Of a DNA stretch of 64,000 nt, positions 54,946 to 64,000 are shown one piece after another (the first letter of the stretch is position 1; every line of letters begins with the position of its first letter). Position numbers and translations under genes: made by a program. The stretch spans positions 310,001 to 374,000 of the forward strand of contig BCKT01000002.1 of assembly GCA_003116875.1 (NCBI GenBank), written 5' to 3'. The notes below the pieces were generated by a model that was given only the letters and a program-made list of their open reading frames with translations, searched no databases and was not told the origin of the DNA. Origin of the DNA: Takashimella koratensis (lineage: Eukaryota; Basidiomycota; Tremellomycetes; Trichosporonales; Tetragoniomycetaceae).

Positions 54946-57900
54946 ATGGCGGATACAGACACCTCGACGCGCAAGGTCGTCGATCACGACAATGACGACC
55001 AGGAAGAACGACAGGACTTGTCGGCAGCCGATCAGCAAGAACTCCTCGCATTCATCGAGAAACGCAATTGGTTCGAGCTCAAGCTTGAGGTGAGCTCCAA
55101 TCCGCGTATCCACAGGTACAATAAGCCGAGCTGATCCCTCTCACAGCATCTACAATCATTGCCGCCAGTTTTCCCTTTCTTAGATCCTGTCTTGGAGTCG
55201 TCGCCTGGATCTAGTGACGTTTACCGTCGCCAGCAAAAGTCGACATGGACATTCCCCGACAAAGCGCAGGTTGAATCTTGGATCTTGGAGCGCGATGCTC
55301 TTGAAGAGGAGGTGGAGGCGTTTGACGGTGGCGATATGGAGCGAATGAAAGAGAAGACTCGGCGTGAGTTGACTGTTCCAATTAGTCAGGATATCACCGG
55401 AGCATCATTGCGCTGGAAGCTAACCTCGAGCAGAGGTGACAAGGGTTCCTTTGACGCAACCGTCTACCGACCTGGTTGAGGTCACCCTCGACCTCATCCT
55501 CCTGATCGATCGCCTGCTCAAGATCCTGCAACACCGCGGCTCCGTACTCGATCTCATGACGCTGCGTATTCAATGGGATGATCTACGGTGGCAGGTCATG
55601 TTGGAGATCAAGAAAGTCCGGCGAGAAATCGACGAACTGGTCCGTGGTCGAGGTCGATGGGAGCCTCCGACAGCTGCCGATCAAGTTGTCAATAACGGAA
55701 TGGAGAGCTTGTCGATTCGAGACAAGTCGCAACTTGACCTGCCAAGTCTACATCCTACCTCGGAGTCATCGTACCAGACCCCACCGCGGCGTAGCCTTCC
55801 TTTACCTTTGTCCGTCTCAGGCACGTCACTCTCGGACCTCGTCCCTTCGTCACCTACGTCGATCCATACTCCTGGCTCGCCTCATCGGAGCACACAAACA
55901 CCTCAGCGGTCTCTCCTCCTACCCATCCTATATTCTCAGCTCGTGACACTTTCCACGAAACATCGGCATCTCACCGATGGGATCTTGACCCGAAGCGGTG
56001 CGGTCATCGACAGGATGATCGATGCCGCAGTGACACTCAAAGGACTAGGAGGAGTGCAAGGACCCGACGAGGACGAGAACAAGTCGGGAGCGGTTCCCGA
56101 GGAACTGATCGATTTGCAAGAACAGCTGGAGACCGACGTGAAGGAAGTAGGAAGTAGAGTGGTGTGGTGTCGAAGGTTGGAAGACCAGTGGAAACGGTGC
56201 GTTGGATATGGGCAGAATCAGATACTAATGTCAGTGCCGACGCATACCATGCTTCATGTACGAAATCGAGAGATGTCTCTCGGAGTGTCCTCGGCAGCTT
56301 GCTCCTCCCTCCGACGATGGACATCTGTTCACACCTCGAACAAATGGTGTCGACCGCATCAATGGCATTACCAGTCGCACTTGATGCTTCCTTCCCTCGC
56401 CCAACTCATGCAGTTTTCCCCGATATCAACGAACACAACGAGGCCGTTGTGGATATTCTCGAGATCAGTCACGCCCAAGCCTCCACTGCACTGGACCTCG
56501 CTCGGCAAGGTTTGGCATTCTATAAAGCGCTGTTGGCCTCTCGTTCAGGTCTCTCTGAGCACGACACCACCCTGACATCGTTGATTGAGTCGGCAAGGTT
56601 GTCATTGGAACGAATACGAACGGGGACGGCTATCGCTCCTCGGCCTCATATCGACGACCTTGACGAGTCGGAGAACCGAGCATGGTTGGGCATCGTACCG
56701 ACACTGATCAGCGAAGCCGACAAGATCTGCAACAATGCAGGCACCGCAAGCCAACGCGCGACAGTCGCGGTCATACGTCATCGAAAAGAACGTGTCATTC
56801 CGCGGCTACTACGAGAACATATTGAAGACGCACCCGACGGTCTGCCAGACCAGGTCGATACGAGCGCGCATACACTTCGAGCGTTGTCCGAGGAGCTCCG
56901 TCAGGCCATGACGACACTTCGTCAAGATGCAGATATCCACGATCGCGCCCACCAAGTCAAGGGCCAGGTCACTGAGATTGATACTCGTGTCGACGAGATC
57001 AAATCGATCATATCAGCCTCGATCGTCACGTCGGCTTGGCCATCGGCCAACGACTCTGTGTTTGATCACTCGACCCTGGACGATATCAAAGTTCGATTTG
57101 GGACGACGAGGCAGTCGATGACCGACCTGGACAAAGTCCTTTCGTCTTACAGCCGAACTCTCCCGTCCGTCCGTCCACAGCTTTTGTCTTACGTCCAAAG
57201 TGCGGAAATCTCTGTGCTCGCGGTGCAGCGGCAGGCAGGAAGCTTGGAACGCGTTCGACAACAGGCCGAGGTGACTCGGACTATCGAGCAGGAGGCGAAG
57301 GGATGGACGGAGGGACTCGAGAATTTGAGACTTCGCTTGAAGGAGACCACCTTTGGGGATGATTTAAAGACTATTCAGGCGTTGATCACCGACTGGTCAG
57401 ACTCGCTGCCGAAACGCGCAATATTCGTCTCGAATGCCGGATCTGCAACTACTGCAGCCTGGAAGCGTGCCGACGGTGACGCATCACCAACTTCAACTGG
57501 GCCCCCGGAACTAGACGCCCAACCACCATTCCAACAGACTGAGCCCATCTCGCCACCTCCGACGCCTGGCCTACCAGCAGCATTGGACCTTGACGCTCTC
57601 GATCAACGTGTCAGGGGTCATATCAACCAGCTCTCTGCTGCCCTCGTCGCTGCCGTGCTCAATCTACATACCGAGCGAGAGGGGTACGACCGAGCACGAA
57701 CCCAGGATGACGAAAGCCTCGCGCAGCTAAAGAAGAGCGAGGCAGCGTTACGAGAGGTGGTTGAACGCGCTACTTCGACTGTAGAGACTTATCGAGGGAA
57801 GATGGCAAATTCTAACCTGGGCAGAAATGCTCTTAGCCAGATCGAGATCGAGCTGAACGATATTGTGACGACGCTGCTGGCTCAAGGCTCGACGACTAGG

Positions 57901-59973
57901 GAAGAGACCGCAGAGGCAATCAAACGAGTCGAGGTCGCGGTAGAGAGCATGCGTGCTCTGCAGGACGACACGTCGACTGCGGAAATCGGCCTGAGGAGGT
58001 CGAAGACGCTTATTGAAACCTATGGAGTGGTCTCGAGTGACGTGCGGAAACTGCAGGAGGATATCCAATCGGCGATACAGCGTTGGGATGATGATCAAGT
58101 CGAAGTTCTCAAGTCGCTCCGGCCCCGTCTTGCCGCTTTGGACCTGCAACGATTGGTGAACCCAACACCTGACGACTTGTTAGCGGATCCCCTTCTCCGG
58201 CGACTCCCTGATCCTGACGGAGCGCAAGCTGTACGAGAGACTCTGGCATCGATTCGCACGGACGCTCAGAATCTCGAAGGCACCAGCGATGAAGTGAAGT
58301 CTTTCAAGTGCGACCTCGAGGGCGCAGAAGGTTTAGTGCCTAGATTGGACAGCCTAGTCGAGTTCCACGGATCGATCAAGCGTGCGGATGCGGCGCTCTC
58401 GAAACTACTCGATGCCCTGGACGAGAACAACACCACTGGCCCAGCGCTAGAGGACGCAAGTCATGCCATTGAAAGCATGCGCACTCAATCCAGCTCATTG
58501 AGTACCGATCCCCGCGTTTCGTCTGAACTTCGAGGCGTCCTCCGAACGTACTCCGAGCTCGAATCGCTCGCCAAGAACCCCAACCTCGCGGACGACGACA
58601 TCTCAGATACTTTCAGTGTCGCTGAGTCTTCCATCAGCACCCTCTCTCGACCTCGAGCTCCAAGGATCCCATCGTCGCTCAGCCTCGCACGGACAGGGAG
58701 CTCGATGACGAACCGGTCGACGTCGCAGCCTGGTCTGGGTCCAGGTCCGGCCACGTTCCACCTCAGTACCGAGGCGTCGAGGGCGCGTACGGTCTCTGAG
58801 GCGTCAAACGGGTCTCGACTTGATAAACTTCGTGGAGGCAGTGGGGGCAGTGGGAGTGGGGGTAGCGGTCTTCCTAGATTGAGAAAAGATTCGTTGTCTC
58901 CTTCGACTACGCCGAAAGCCGGACCGAGGAACAGCACGTCGCCGTCGAAATCGTCTACGCCGTCTGGGATCCCTCGATCAACACGCAGATCGCTGCCTAA
59001 CCAATTGACATCGACTTCGCCGCCCAAGGAAGGAACGGACAACGAGTATGTCCCAAACCCTAAGAGCAAGCTTGATATCGCCGTCAGCAAAGTTGTCAAC
59101 AAGTTGAACGTGGGTCCAAACATTTGCCTGTTCCATGTACTTGGCTGATAGCTGACGAAACGGGTTACAGGTGAACGTACCGATCGTCCCTCTGGGTTTA
59201 AATTCGCCAGACGAATGGAAAGACCAGTCGGGGAAGTACTGGATCGGAGCGGAAGGCAGGGCAAAATTGTGTTTTTGCCGTATCCTCAGGTCACGGACCG
59301 TGATGGTTCGTGTCGGTGGAGGCTGGGTTGAGCTGTCCAAGTGAGTAAGATTGTCAAACGAGACATTTCCATGGTGAATAGAGTGATTCTGATGCTTGCG
59401 GACTGTCTTATTTTCAGATTTTTGCTGGACCACTTTGCCGATGCGATTGGATCTTGGCACACGCCTATCGACGCGACCTCGCTCCAGACGCCTGAAGCAA
59501 GTCGATTCGGATGGCGATCTACCTCACTCTCCAGTCCGACGAAGGCCAACACCCCTGTCCCCGGCTCTCATTTCCTAACACCCTCTCAAATCCCCGTCGC
59601 CTCTGCGTCGTCTACGAGCGCTCGATCGACACCTCCATCGACTCAAGCGAACGTGACCAGCATCACCTCTCCTAGTCATAACATCACACCACTTGGATCC
59701 GAGGGGACTCCAATAATCATACGTGGGGGTCGATCCGTCCCCGCCTCGGGATCATCAGTAGTCATGTTCACTCCGCCTCGGCAACAACAACAGCAGTCTT
59801 ACCACAGCATGTCTATGTCGCCCACATCGCCAGGAGAAAGTGTAAGCCCGTTGGTCCCACTGCATTTCTTGAAAAAGGCAAGCGAAAGCCCAAGTGTGAG
59901 AGACAAAGAAAGGGAGGCGTTGAGGATGACTCGACCTCGGGTGCAGAGCCGGGAGAATAGCGTCGGCCTCTGA
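54946..59973 (+). CDS. KAR9: Kar9-type microtubule/spindle-positioning protein with GAS2 domain
   Basis: Six exons: 54946-55089, 55147-55363, 55434-56196, 56235-59109, 59171-59340 and 59418-59973; in frame, 1574 aa. N-terminal Kar9-like helical region (TWTFPDKAQVESWILER, LDLILLIDRLLKILQHRG, QWDDLRWQVMLEIKKVRREI), then about 900 residues of alpha-helical, spectrin-like sequence. A Ser/Pro/Arg-rich linker contains the SxIP-type motif SGIPRSTRR. A GAS2-related domain follows (GKYWIGAEGRAKLCFCRIL, VGGGWVELSKFLLDHF). The basic tail has a second SxIP (SQIPVAS). Kar9 links EB1/Bim1-decorated microtubule plus ends to type V myosin; a GAS2 domain adds microtubule binding. Intron 3 is only 38 nt. Confidence 0.86.
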
Positions 59974-60098
59974 AAGGCGATCAAAGGAATAGGTGTGGTC
60001 GGGCATGGGATGGGTAAGAGAGATTCGGGGGCATATTGTCTTACTTCGGGATCAGATAAAGTGGTTCAAGGGAGGAGTTGTGGATGGACATTGGATGA

Positions 60099-60773
60099 GA
60101 GATAACAGTCGGACGAAATCCCTTGAGAGTAGATATCTGGGCTCGACAATGGTGTGGTTACATCCATGATGCAGCTACCAGGATACGTCGCCTTTTAACT
60201 GACGATAACGCTGATTCCACGAACCCCTCCCCGAGCGATTCGATCACGTGCGATACAATAGAGAGAAACGATGCAATTGGATGGATACTCAACCTCAAGG
60301 CTCCATTGGACGGGCGATATATTGAACCATCAGTACCTGCTGACCCTCCAGAGACCACTTTGGTCTGGTTCTCCGAAGATGAGGACGATGTCATCACTGG
60401 ATATGTGGCTGAGTTCAAATATAATGTTCATCCATCCTTCACTGAAAAGTGGACACTGAACGAAGTTCTAGAACGCCTCACCCACACAGCCAGCCTCATG
60501 ATAGCAAACGCACCCGAAGTGCACCCTGATGTTGGCAAGAAATACTTGTCTCGTTTATCTTCGAGGTTAGCGCTCTGCGTAGGACGTCCTGAAATACAAC
60601 AGTTGTGTGTCGAAACCGTTAGAACCATCATTAACGGCGAGCTCCACTTTCCGCCTACCGCTACACAGCAATAGAAAGCCTTATTCTACAAGCAAACCCT
60701 GCTCCCAGACTACCGACTGGAGGAGACCGATGAAGACGTTGTTCCATATTTAGAATCAGATGATGACGATTGA
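60099..60773 (+). pseudogene. Unknown broken gene with in-frame TAG and no ATG
   Basis: The frame opens after a TGA at 60096. It reads RQWCGYIHDAATRIRRLL, NDAIGWILNLKAPLDGRYIE, TTLVWFSEDEDDVITG, EKWTLNEVLERLTHTASLM and FPPTATQQ, then TAG at 60672. The same frame then continues 32 further codons (ALFYKQTLLPDYRLEETDED, ending in four Asp) to TGA at 60771. No ATG lies before residue 100, so the true start would need an upstream exon or is lost. Protein-like composition is clear across the TAG. Not recognised. Either a decaying gene or the last exon(s) of an unseen one. Confidence 0.5.
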
Positions 60774-61408
60774 GGCAGTCTGCCCGTGACTGATCGAGAC
60801 GAGTTCAAGTCTCGTGGGTACCTCCGATACAAGGTATAGCAGGATGCAAATGACAGTGTTAACCCTCTGAGCCAGTTAAAGCTGTATTGATGCCAATTAT
60901 CACCACCGCCAAGCTACCAAAGATGACATTACCACGGAGACGCGGAGCAGAGTAGGCTGGTGACGATTATAGGGGGCATATGGGATATCATGGCGCCCAA
61001 GCGCTAGGCTAGTAGAAAGGACGCAGTCCGCAGTTGCTTGAGGTTCGTTTCAAGCATCCGCGCTACCTGCGAGGAGTGCATCGGTGAAAGGGGTGTACAG
61101 GAGCTCGTTAGAAAAAGGATAAGAAGGGATTTTCTTTCAAAACGTGGCCGAGCGACGGGGCTACCTTCCACGATGGCTGAGTTCTGTTGAACGGAAAGGA
61201 GGGTCTGGACGGTGCAACTCCTTTCATCATGCAGCGCGAACTCGACAGAGGTCATGTTATCTGGAGCATATAAGAAGCTAGGACAAAAACTCATCTGTTC
61301 TCATCCATTCGACATACTCTCATACTCCCACTTCAAAACGTTTTCCGCCCGACCCACCGCGGAGCCCAGCACACCACCGACACAACACAACACAGAATCC
61401 CAACAATC
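60774..61408. other. Intergenic upstream of unknown gene
   Basis: 635 bp. A tRNA T-arm-like hairpin (ACGAG TTCAAGT CTCGT, about 60798-60814) stands alone without the other arms. A TATA-like CATATAAG lies about 61267, 140 bp before the next ATG. Confidence 0.4.
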
Positions 61409-62564
61409 ATGTCAACCTCTTACAATTCTTCGGTCGCTCCCTCAACAGCGCCCCCTTCGATATTCGACGAACCCGTCCCGCCGCGTTCGTATCCCTCACT
61501 TCGCACTCTAAAAACCCAATCCGCCTCGCCAGCTTTGCCGCCGATATCCGAGACTCCCCAACCGCCGACCGACTTCGACAGCGCCTTTTCGTTCCTTGCT
61601 CGACAGGCCAGTCTTTCCTTGAGAGCTCAGCTCATTCGGCGCCCTGATCAGGACACCGAGACCAACGTGGGACCGATCGACCTACAGCAGTGGTCCGAGG
61701 AGGTTGACAAGTGGAGCAAGCTTGCTTCCTCGCTGATCACGAACCGGCTCACAAGTCGATGCCCGGCGGAAGTCGATTCTGTTAGGTTTCTCACTCGATC
61801 TGGGGGATCCATCGCTCGACGCTCTACGGGCTGCTATATGTATGTCTCTCTCTCAGTCTCTCCGCAGTTCCCCCTGTCCATGTCTCTATTGTTCTCCGGC
61901 GGCCGTCGGCCGCCGGCCGGTGCACGGTTCGTTCCTCTGACAATGTGCCTCAAACCTGACAGATTCTGAGGAGCAAAAGGCGTACAAATCAGATATTCTC
62001 AAAGCCGCTACCGACATTTTCAGTGAGAGAAAGACAATGTTGACCGAATTCGAAACTACCGTGCTCGACGACCATTTGACAATCGTCATGAATCTTTTTG
62101 GTCTGGGCAATGCGTTGGAGCCCAACAATCTTATGGCGTTTGTTCCCTCTGAGATGTCCGCCAAACATTTCACCTCGCTTTTCCCACACGTGTTCACCGT
62201 AAAAGATCCCACCCGCTCCCAAGGAACCTATCGACAAAGAGCGTCCGATCGTCAAGTTGAGAAGCTGTGGCATCGCAGAGCGAAAGCGGCGTACCCTTCT
62301 CGTCACGACGCACGACTTCGGTCTTCCTTGCTCAACTCGCTATCCGACAATTGGACCAACCAGAACGAACGGAAGCGGCTGATGGCGGAGCATGCTAGAA
62401 ATATGCTGGGGCAGATGGCAAGGGGGGAAACACTTCATACAAGACACGCTATTCGCGCTTTGGTGGATACTTTGGACAGTCGAGAGGACTACGATCTGAG
62501 TATTTCGGAATGGACACCGGCGTTTTTGTTCGAAACTTATCCTGATTACTATCCTGTACGATGA
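61409..62564 (+). CDS. Unknown protein (accessory-looking)
   Basis: ATG 61409 (MSTSYNSSVAPSTAPPS) after a CA-rich leader. Exon 1 is Ser/Pro-rich, then helical (DSAFSFLARQASLSLRAQLI, QQWSEEVDKWSKLASSLI). Exon 2 starts about 61963 and reads SEEQKAYKSDILKAA, LTEFETTVLDDHLTIVMNLF, FVPSEMSAKHF and NQNERKRLMAEHARNMLG, ending FLFETYPDYYPVR. The junction is uncertain: the obvious GTATGT donor at about 61841 does not give the right phase with the 61962 acceptor, whereas a weak GTGCAC donor at 61920 does. No family recognised, no membrane segments. Confidence 0.6.
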
Positions 62565-63185
62565 TCCCTTGTTTATGGTTGGTCGCCGATACTGATGAAG
62601 GCAAGTAGTCACTTTATTGTGTTGTGCGGAATTTTCTTTTTCATCCACTGTTACAGCATTTTGTGAATAGAAAGAAGCCAAGCGCTCAGATACAATTACA
62701 TACATCCAGTTACTATACATGCACTCGATCAACCGATCTGTCGGTATCATCTCGTCCTACCACGACTTGCTTGACCCAATACAAAAAAAAGTTGGCGTCG
62801 TGCGAGGCACGTGTATATGTTTGTTTCGCTTTTCGCTTCTGTTTTCTGTTTCCTGTTTCTGCGTTTGCGTTATTCGCTCTGCGGAAAAGCAGCGACCTTT
62901 TTCCTTCGACTTTGCCATAAAACTCCCTCTCGGTTTACTGCGCGAGAAAACTAGGATATGAGGCTGGGAAAGGCAAGGGGGGTATATGCTACGGGTGTGG
63001 TGGTAATGCGGGGTATCGGATAGATTTCGTGTTGTTACTGTCGTGTTCGTGTACTACACACCCATGATAAGGTTTTGTCGGTGTTCAAATTTATATATCG
63101 GTCGTTCGAGACGATGTGTCGACAATGTCGATGAGTTGGATTTATTTAGAAAAGAGAAGTCGTGGAGAACGTGTATGTTGGGAAA
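62565..63185. other. Convergent intergenic region
   Basis: 621 bp, T-rich with several poly-A/T tracts; 3' flanks of the unknown gene and the PAS gene. Confidence 0.4.
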
Positions 63186-64000
63186 CTAGAAATAGGGTGA
63201 TTGGACACCTGGAGGCATGAGGCCGAACCCGGGTGCCAGCTGGTGCCTTGGAGCAGCATTGTACTGATCTGGAAGTACGATTTCGGCTTTTTTCTTCCCA
63301 GCGCCTTTGGATCGACCGTTCCCTGCTGCCGACTTGCGATACTCGTTAACGTCTTCCTTAAGTCGTCGATTGAGTAGCCGCAATTGGTGCAATTCGTACT
63401 GCCACGAAGTCCCGCGGGTCGTCTCGAGCTCTTCGAATACGTTTGCGGAAAGCGCATGCACAATCGGACGGGTGAGAGTCGGTTTAACGTCTTCCGTGGT
63501 ACTGGCGCCGACGTTGCCCATGGATACGTCCTGAGGAGCCGTGTTGAGTACCTTGGTCTGGACGACGAGGTAGGACGGTTTTGTGCCAGAGATAGAGGTG
63601 CTGGAGACTGACGTCGGTCGCGTGTCTTCCGAGGTCGGCGAATCATCCTCGTCTGATTCGGTCTTGCCCAGGATCGCAGATGACGATTGCGGGGCGTAGA
63701 TGACAGAGACGACTTCGACGAGTCGGCCGTTCTTCGTGAGGAAAGGGTGTTTGATAGTCACTGCGCCGTTCTTTTCGAGAGGGAGGTTACCGGAGGTGAC
63801 AGTTCGGAACGCCACGGCCATCTGCGCTGCTGGTGACGTTGGGTCCGCGGCGATCTGTGCATTGGAAGGAGGTCCGTTGTCGCCTCCAGGCAGGAGCGAG
63901 TAGAACGAGTGACCAACAACGTCGTCTGCTGGTTGACCCAAGACGTCCTGCACAGACGAGGTAGCATACAGCACGAGGCCCTGGAACGAAACTTTGCTCC
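63186..64000 (-). CDS. PAS-domain protein, WC-1-like blue-light regulator, C-terminal part
   Basis: Minus strand, runs off the right edge, so only the C-terminus is seen. A PAS domain begins FQGLVLYATSSVQDVLGQ, DDVVGHSFYSLLPGGD, with its second half AFRTVTSGNLPLE, PFLTKNGRLVEVVSVIYAPQ. After an acidic Ser-rich linker comes FEELETTRGTSWQYELHQLR, a segment found in white-collar proteins, then a basic patch (GRSKGAGKKKAEIV) and the end GVQSPYF. There is no GATA zinc finger, as in the basidiomycete WC-1 homologue Bwc1, in contrast to WC-2. No introns in the visible part. The LOV domain expected upstream lies outside the window. Confidence 0.68.
   Translation of the reverse strand, partial: SKVSFQGLVLYATSSVQDVLGQPADDVVGHSFYSLLPGGDNGPPSNAQIAADPTSPAAQMAVAFRTVTSGNLPLEKNGAVTIKHPFLTKNGRLVEVVSVIYAPQSSSAILGKTESDEDDSPTSEDTRPTSVSSTSISGTKPSYLVVQTKVLNTAPQDVSMGNVGASTTEDVKPTLTRPIVHALSANVFEELETTRGTSWQYELHQLRLLNRRLKEDVNEYRKSAAGNGRSKGAGKKKAEIVLPDQYNAAPRHQLAPGFGLMPPGVQSPYF

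Noticed and set aside
60798..60826. tRNA T-arm-like hairpin ACGAG TTCAAGT CTCGT
   Set aside because: No matching acceptor, D-arm or anticodon arm at the right distance upstream; not called a tRNA.

Overview
The window is nuclear DNA of a fungus, most likely a basidiomycetous yeast of the Tremellomycetes type. Genes are compact and intron-rich. Introns are mostly about 40-120 nt, with GTGAGT/GTAAGT donors and CTGAC/CTAAC-like branch sites. Proteins carry Ser/Pro-rich low-complexity inserts. Recognisable genes include Sey1, Met2, a family-X DNA polymerase, mitochondrial uS13, prefoldin 4, eIF3l, a class I histone deacetylase, Oma1, a Kar9-type protein with a GAS2 domain, and a white-collar-like PAS protein without a zinc finger. 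No rRNA, confident tRNA, CRISPR or intact transposon was seen. A 50-N assembly gap lies inside a C homopolymer at 13859-13908.

Layout. 1-5.3 kb: SEY1 (partial, minus), then two genes of unknown function here called family A (soluble) and family B (multi-pass membrane). 5.6-13.6 kb: a promethin-like lipid-droplet protein, MET2, and a 1000-residue unknown protein. 13.9-20.4 kb: DNA polymerase X and two poorly known genes. 20.7-31.6 kb: housekeeping block with mitochondrial uS13, a CBS/PB1 membrane protein, prefoldin 4, a mitochondrial GGQ release-factor-like protein and eIF3l. 32-49 kb: an accessory metabolic region with an FAD amine oxidase, a second B/A gene pair, a decayed duplicated segment, a third (frameshifted) family A gene, a short-chain dehydrogenase, a cytochrome b2-type L-lactate dehydrogenase, an MFS sugar-type transporter and a phytanoyl-CoA-hydroxylase-like dioxygenase. 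49.6-60 kb: histone deacetylase, OMA1 and KAR9. 60-62.6 kb: two unknown genes, one broken. The right edge holds the 3' part of a WC-1-like PAS gene.

The most novel content is the pair of unknown families. Family A (2.3, 35.8 and 38.2 kb) and family B (4.2 and 34.1 kb) sit next to each other at two loci 30 kb apart, in different relative orders. The second locus lies inside a rearranged tandem duplication. At 37.3-37.9 kb there are remnants, in order, of a family A 3' end, the promoter and 5' end of the short-chain dehydrogenase, and the last exon of the FAD oxidase. This implies an ancestral unit FAD oxidase - family A - SDR that was duplicated, partly deleted and interrupted by a B/A pair. 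No function is assigned to A or B. Their repeated association, copy-number variation and decay fit a fast-evolving, lineage-specific system, but that is inference.
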